Shown: positions 5,345-6,946 of the stretch, one piece after another
Layout of the letters: each line of letters starts with the position of its first letter
Position numbering within the stretch: position 1 is the stretch's first letter
DNA from: Streptosporangiaceae bacterium
GTDB taxonomy: Bacteria > Actinomycetota > Actinomycetes > Streptosporangiales > Streptosporangiaceae
Reading direction: 5' to 3'
Length of the DNA stretch: 6,946 nucleotides
NCBI GenBank assembly: GCA_030052355.1
Contig: JASIGS010000327.1
Coordinates: 1-6,946, forward strand
Notes under the pieces: generated by a model
Database searches by the model: none
What the model was told of the DNA's origin: nothing
Seen by the model: the letters and a program-made list of their open reading frames with translations, nothing else
Made by a program: the position numbers and the translations under genes

Positions 5345-6946
5345 CTAGCAGTTCTTCTGGCTGCAGGTCCAGAACTCGGGGTAGAAGCTCAGCACCGGGC
5401 TCTGCGTGACGTTGTGCAGGCCGTTGCTGTTCGCGAACGTGGTGGTCCCTAGCGGCATCCAGAGCGACGGCTCCTGGACGGCCGTGTAGTTCGCGTAGGC
5501 GTCGAAGGTGGACAGGCTGCTGCTGGTGTGCGTGTCGTTGATCAGCGTGTCCATCTCCGCGTTGCTGTAACTACCGGAGTTGTTCGCAACCCCGGTCTGG
5601 TACAGCGGCTCGCCGGTCGGCTCGAAGCCGGGACCGTTGAACAGCCAGGCACCGAGGTACAGGAACGTCCAGCCACAGCGGGACTCGCTCGGCGTGCACG
5701 GCACGGTGTCGCCCAGCAGCGTGTCGAACGTCTCGCCGCTCGGCGTCAGCTGGATGCCCGCCGTGGCGAAGCCCGACTTGAGGATGTCGACGTCGTCCTC
5801 CTGGGTGGAGATACCGGAGGTGTACAGCATGGAGAACTTCGCCTGCGTGCCCGCCTTGACCCCGGCGCCGCAGTCCGACGAGCCAGAGCCGGCCTTCTCA
5901 CAGGTCAGCACCCCGCCCACGACCTTCCAGCCGTGCGCGGCCAGCAGTGCCTTGGCCTTGGTCGGGTCGTACGGGTACAGGCCCTGGCCGCCGTTCGCCT
6001 TCATGTCCGACGACACCCACTGGCTGACCGGCACGCTCGGCACCCCGGCGACGGTTGCCACCGAGTAGCCACGGCCAACCGCCGTGTCCATGCCGCTCTG
6101 GTCGTCCAGCTCGGCCATCGCCTGCCGGAAGTACAGCTGCTTGAACACCGGGCCGTAGGTCGGGTTGTTGAAGTTGATGTAGGAGTAGCCGATCCCGAAC
6201 TCCTCCTGCGCCTGCAGCCAGTAGCCGCCGTTCGGCGTCGAGGCGAGCGGGTTGGTGGCCGGCAGGTACGTGGTCCCCACGGCCTTCGGCAGGTCGGTCG
6301 ACGGTACTGAGCCCTGGCTCAGCGCGCCGGTCTTCAGGCCGGTGTAGACGGCGGTGTCACTGGTGTACTCGACGAACTTCAGCTCCGAGATGGACGGCTT
6401 CGGGCTGCCGGAGTACTTCGTGTTCGGCACGAAGGTGTAGTTACCGTCGATGTTGTAGGACGTCAGGCGCCAGGGGCCGTCCACCACCTGCCACAGCGGG
6501 TTGGTGGCGTAGGTGGAGGTGGACTTGTTCAGCGAGTTCAGGTAGTTCCACACCGCCACGCACTTGGCCCAGTGGTCGGCCGCGCTGTCGGTGGTGCACC
6601 CGCCGCTGCCCGCCGCCGCGCCGGCCTTGCTCACGTCCCACGCCATCGGCATCGGCCACAGGATCGCCAGCTGGTTGTAGGTGTACCAGATGCTCGAGTA
6701 CGCGGACTTGAGGTGCAGCGTCACCTGCTCAGGCCCGGTGGCCGAGTACGACGCGATGTTGTCCGGCAGCAGGCCCACCGTGTAACCGGCGTAGTTGGCC
6801 TTCTCCGCCTCCAGCATGTTCAGGAAGAAGATCAGGTCCTTGGCGTCAACGGTCTCGCCGTTGGACCACTTCCAGCCCTTGAAGTTGATCACGATGGTCT
6901 TGCCGCCGTCGCTGTAGATCGGCGCATCGGCCGGGGACAGCGCGTA
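5345..6946 (-). CDS. ABC transporter family 5 solute-binding protein (peptide/nickel type), N-terminus outside window
   Basis: The frame is open to the right edge; GTG at 6892 is internal, since family sequence continues before it (SDGGKTIVINFKGWKW). 533 residues are visible, against roughly 550-600 for whole precursors, so only the signal peptide (probably a lipoprotein one) and the first part of lobe 1 are missing. Numbered from the edge: WSNGETVDAKDL (27-38) matches the family's 'F-x-DG-x-P-x-x-A-x-D' segment; GPWRLTSYNIDGNYTFV (157-173) is the typical 'GPY-x-L' strand; RQAMAELDDQSGMDTAV (274-290) is the 'R-x-A-x-x-x-A-x-D' helix; YDPTKAKALLAAHGWK (326-341) is the 'YDP-x-x-A-x-x-LL-x-x-AG' motif. 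Eight cysteines occur as four close pairs (117/129, 349/359, 417/424, 528/533). The protein should be tethered outside the membrane and deliver oligopeptides or a similar solute to an ABC permease; the ligand cannot be told. The gene is last in its transcription unit, so permease and ATPase genes, if linked, lie to the right of the window. Confidence 0.95.
   Translation of the reverse strand, partial: YALSPADAPIYSDGGKTIVINFKGWKWSNGETVDAKDLIFFLNMLEAEKANYAGYTVGLLPDNIASYSATGPEQVTLHLKSAYSSIWYTYNQLAILWPMPMAWDVSKAGAAAGSGGCTTDSAADHWAKCVAVWNYLNSLNKSTSTYATNPLWQVVDGPWRLTSYNIDGNYTFVPNTKYSGSPKPSISELKFVEYTSDTAVYTGLKTGALSQGSVPSTDLPKAVGTTYLPATNPLASTPNGGYWLQAQEEFGIGYSYINFNNPTYGPVFKQLYFRQAMAELDDQSGMDTAVGRGYSVATVAGVPSVPVSQWVSSDMKANGGQGLYPYDPTKAKALLAAHGWKVVGGVLTCEKAGSGSSDCGAGVKAGTQAKFSMLYTSGISTQEDDVDILKSGFATAGIQLTPSGETFDTLLGDTVPCTPSESRCGWTFLYLGAWLFNGPGFEPTGEPLYQTGVANNSGSYSNAEMDTLINDTHTSSSLSTFDAYANYTAVQEPSLWMPLGTTTFANSNGLHNVTQSPVLSFYPEFWTCSQKNC

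Noticed and set aside
4858..5409. 183-residue frame starting at the cobQ stop and overlapping the whiB-like gene
   Set aside because: It is another frame of the Wbl gene, reads through the terminator hairpin and lacks any motif; the Wbl frame has all four cluster cysteines.
5528..6310. 260-residue open frame on the plus strand
   Set aside because: It is antisense to the solute-binding protein, rich in Arg, Ala, Val and Gly without motifs, and typical of a shadow frame.

Overview
The window is GC-rich with overwhelmingly G/C third codon positions. It carries a WhiB-family iron-sulfur regulator, a family found in Actinobacteria and their phages, a full-length cobyric acid synthase, and a STAND-type NB-ARC/TPR protein. 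Together these point to a chromosomal segment of a filamentous or soil actinomycete; the genus cannot be read from this piece. No rRNA, tRNA, transposase, integrase or CRISPR array was seen. Six protein genes fill almost the whole window, and two of them run off its edges.

Left part (1-2815): the C-terminal part of a large NB-ARC/winged-helix/TPR protein enters from the left edge on the + strand and stops at 1946. Its last third is six tetratricopeptide units spaced at exactly 42 residues. After a 16-base gap it converges on a minus-strand pair, a SAM-dependent methyltransferase (1963-2799) preceded in its transcription unit by a small VOC/glyoxalase-like protein (2815-3204).

Middle (3205-4861): a 127-base divergent region separates the VOC gene from cobyric acid synthase (CobQ/CbiP, 3332-4861, +), a complete two-domain enzyme of late cobalamin synthesis. 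No other cobalamin gene is visible.

Right part (4862-6946): an AT-richer 87-base gap holds a perfect 7-bp inverted repeat, TACTACA-CTA-TGTAGTA, which is a likely operator, in front of a 100-residue WhiB-like regulator (4949-5251, +). A strong hairpin with 18-base arms (5290-5330) sits between this gene and the convergent C-terminal part of a family 5 (peptide/nickel-type) ABC transporter solute-binding protein (5345-6946, -), which continues past the right edge.

The genes look like separate functional units: signalling ATPase, methyltransferase/VOC pair, B12 enzyme, redox regulator and nutrient uptake. I do not see convincing evidence of a new multi-gene system. The items most worth following up are the palindromic operator at the WhiB promoter, the unseen N-terminal effector of the NB-ARC/TPR protein, and the four cysteine pairs of the solute-binding protein.
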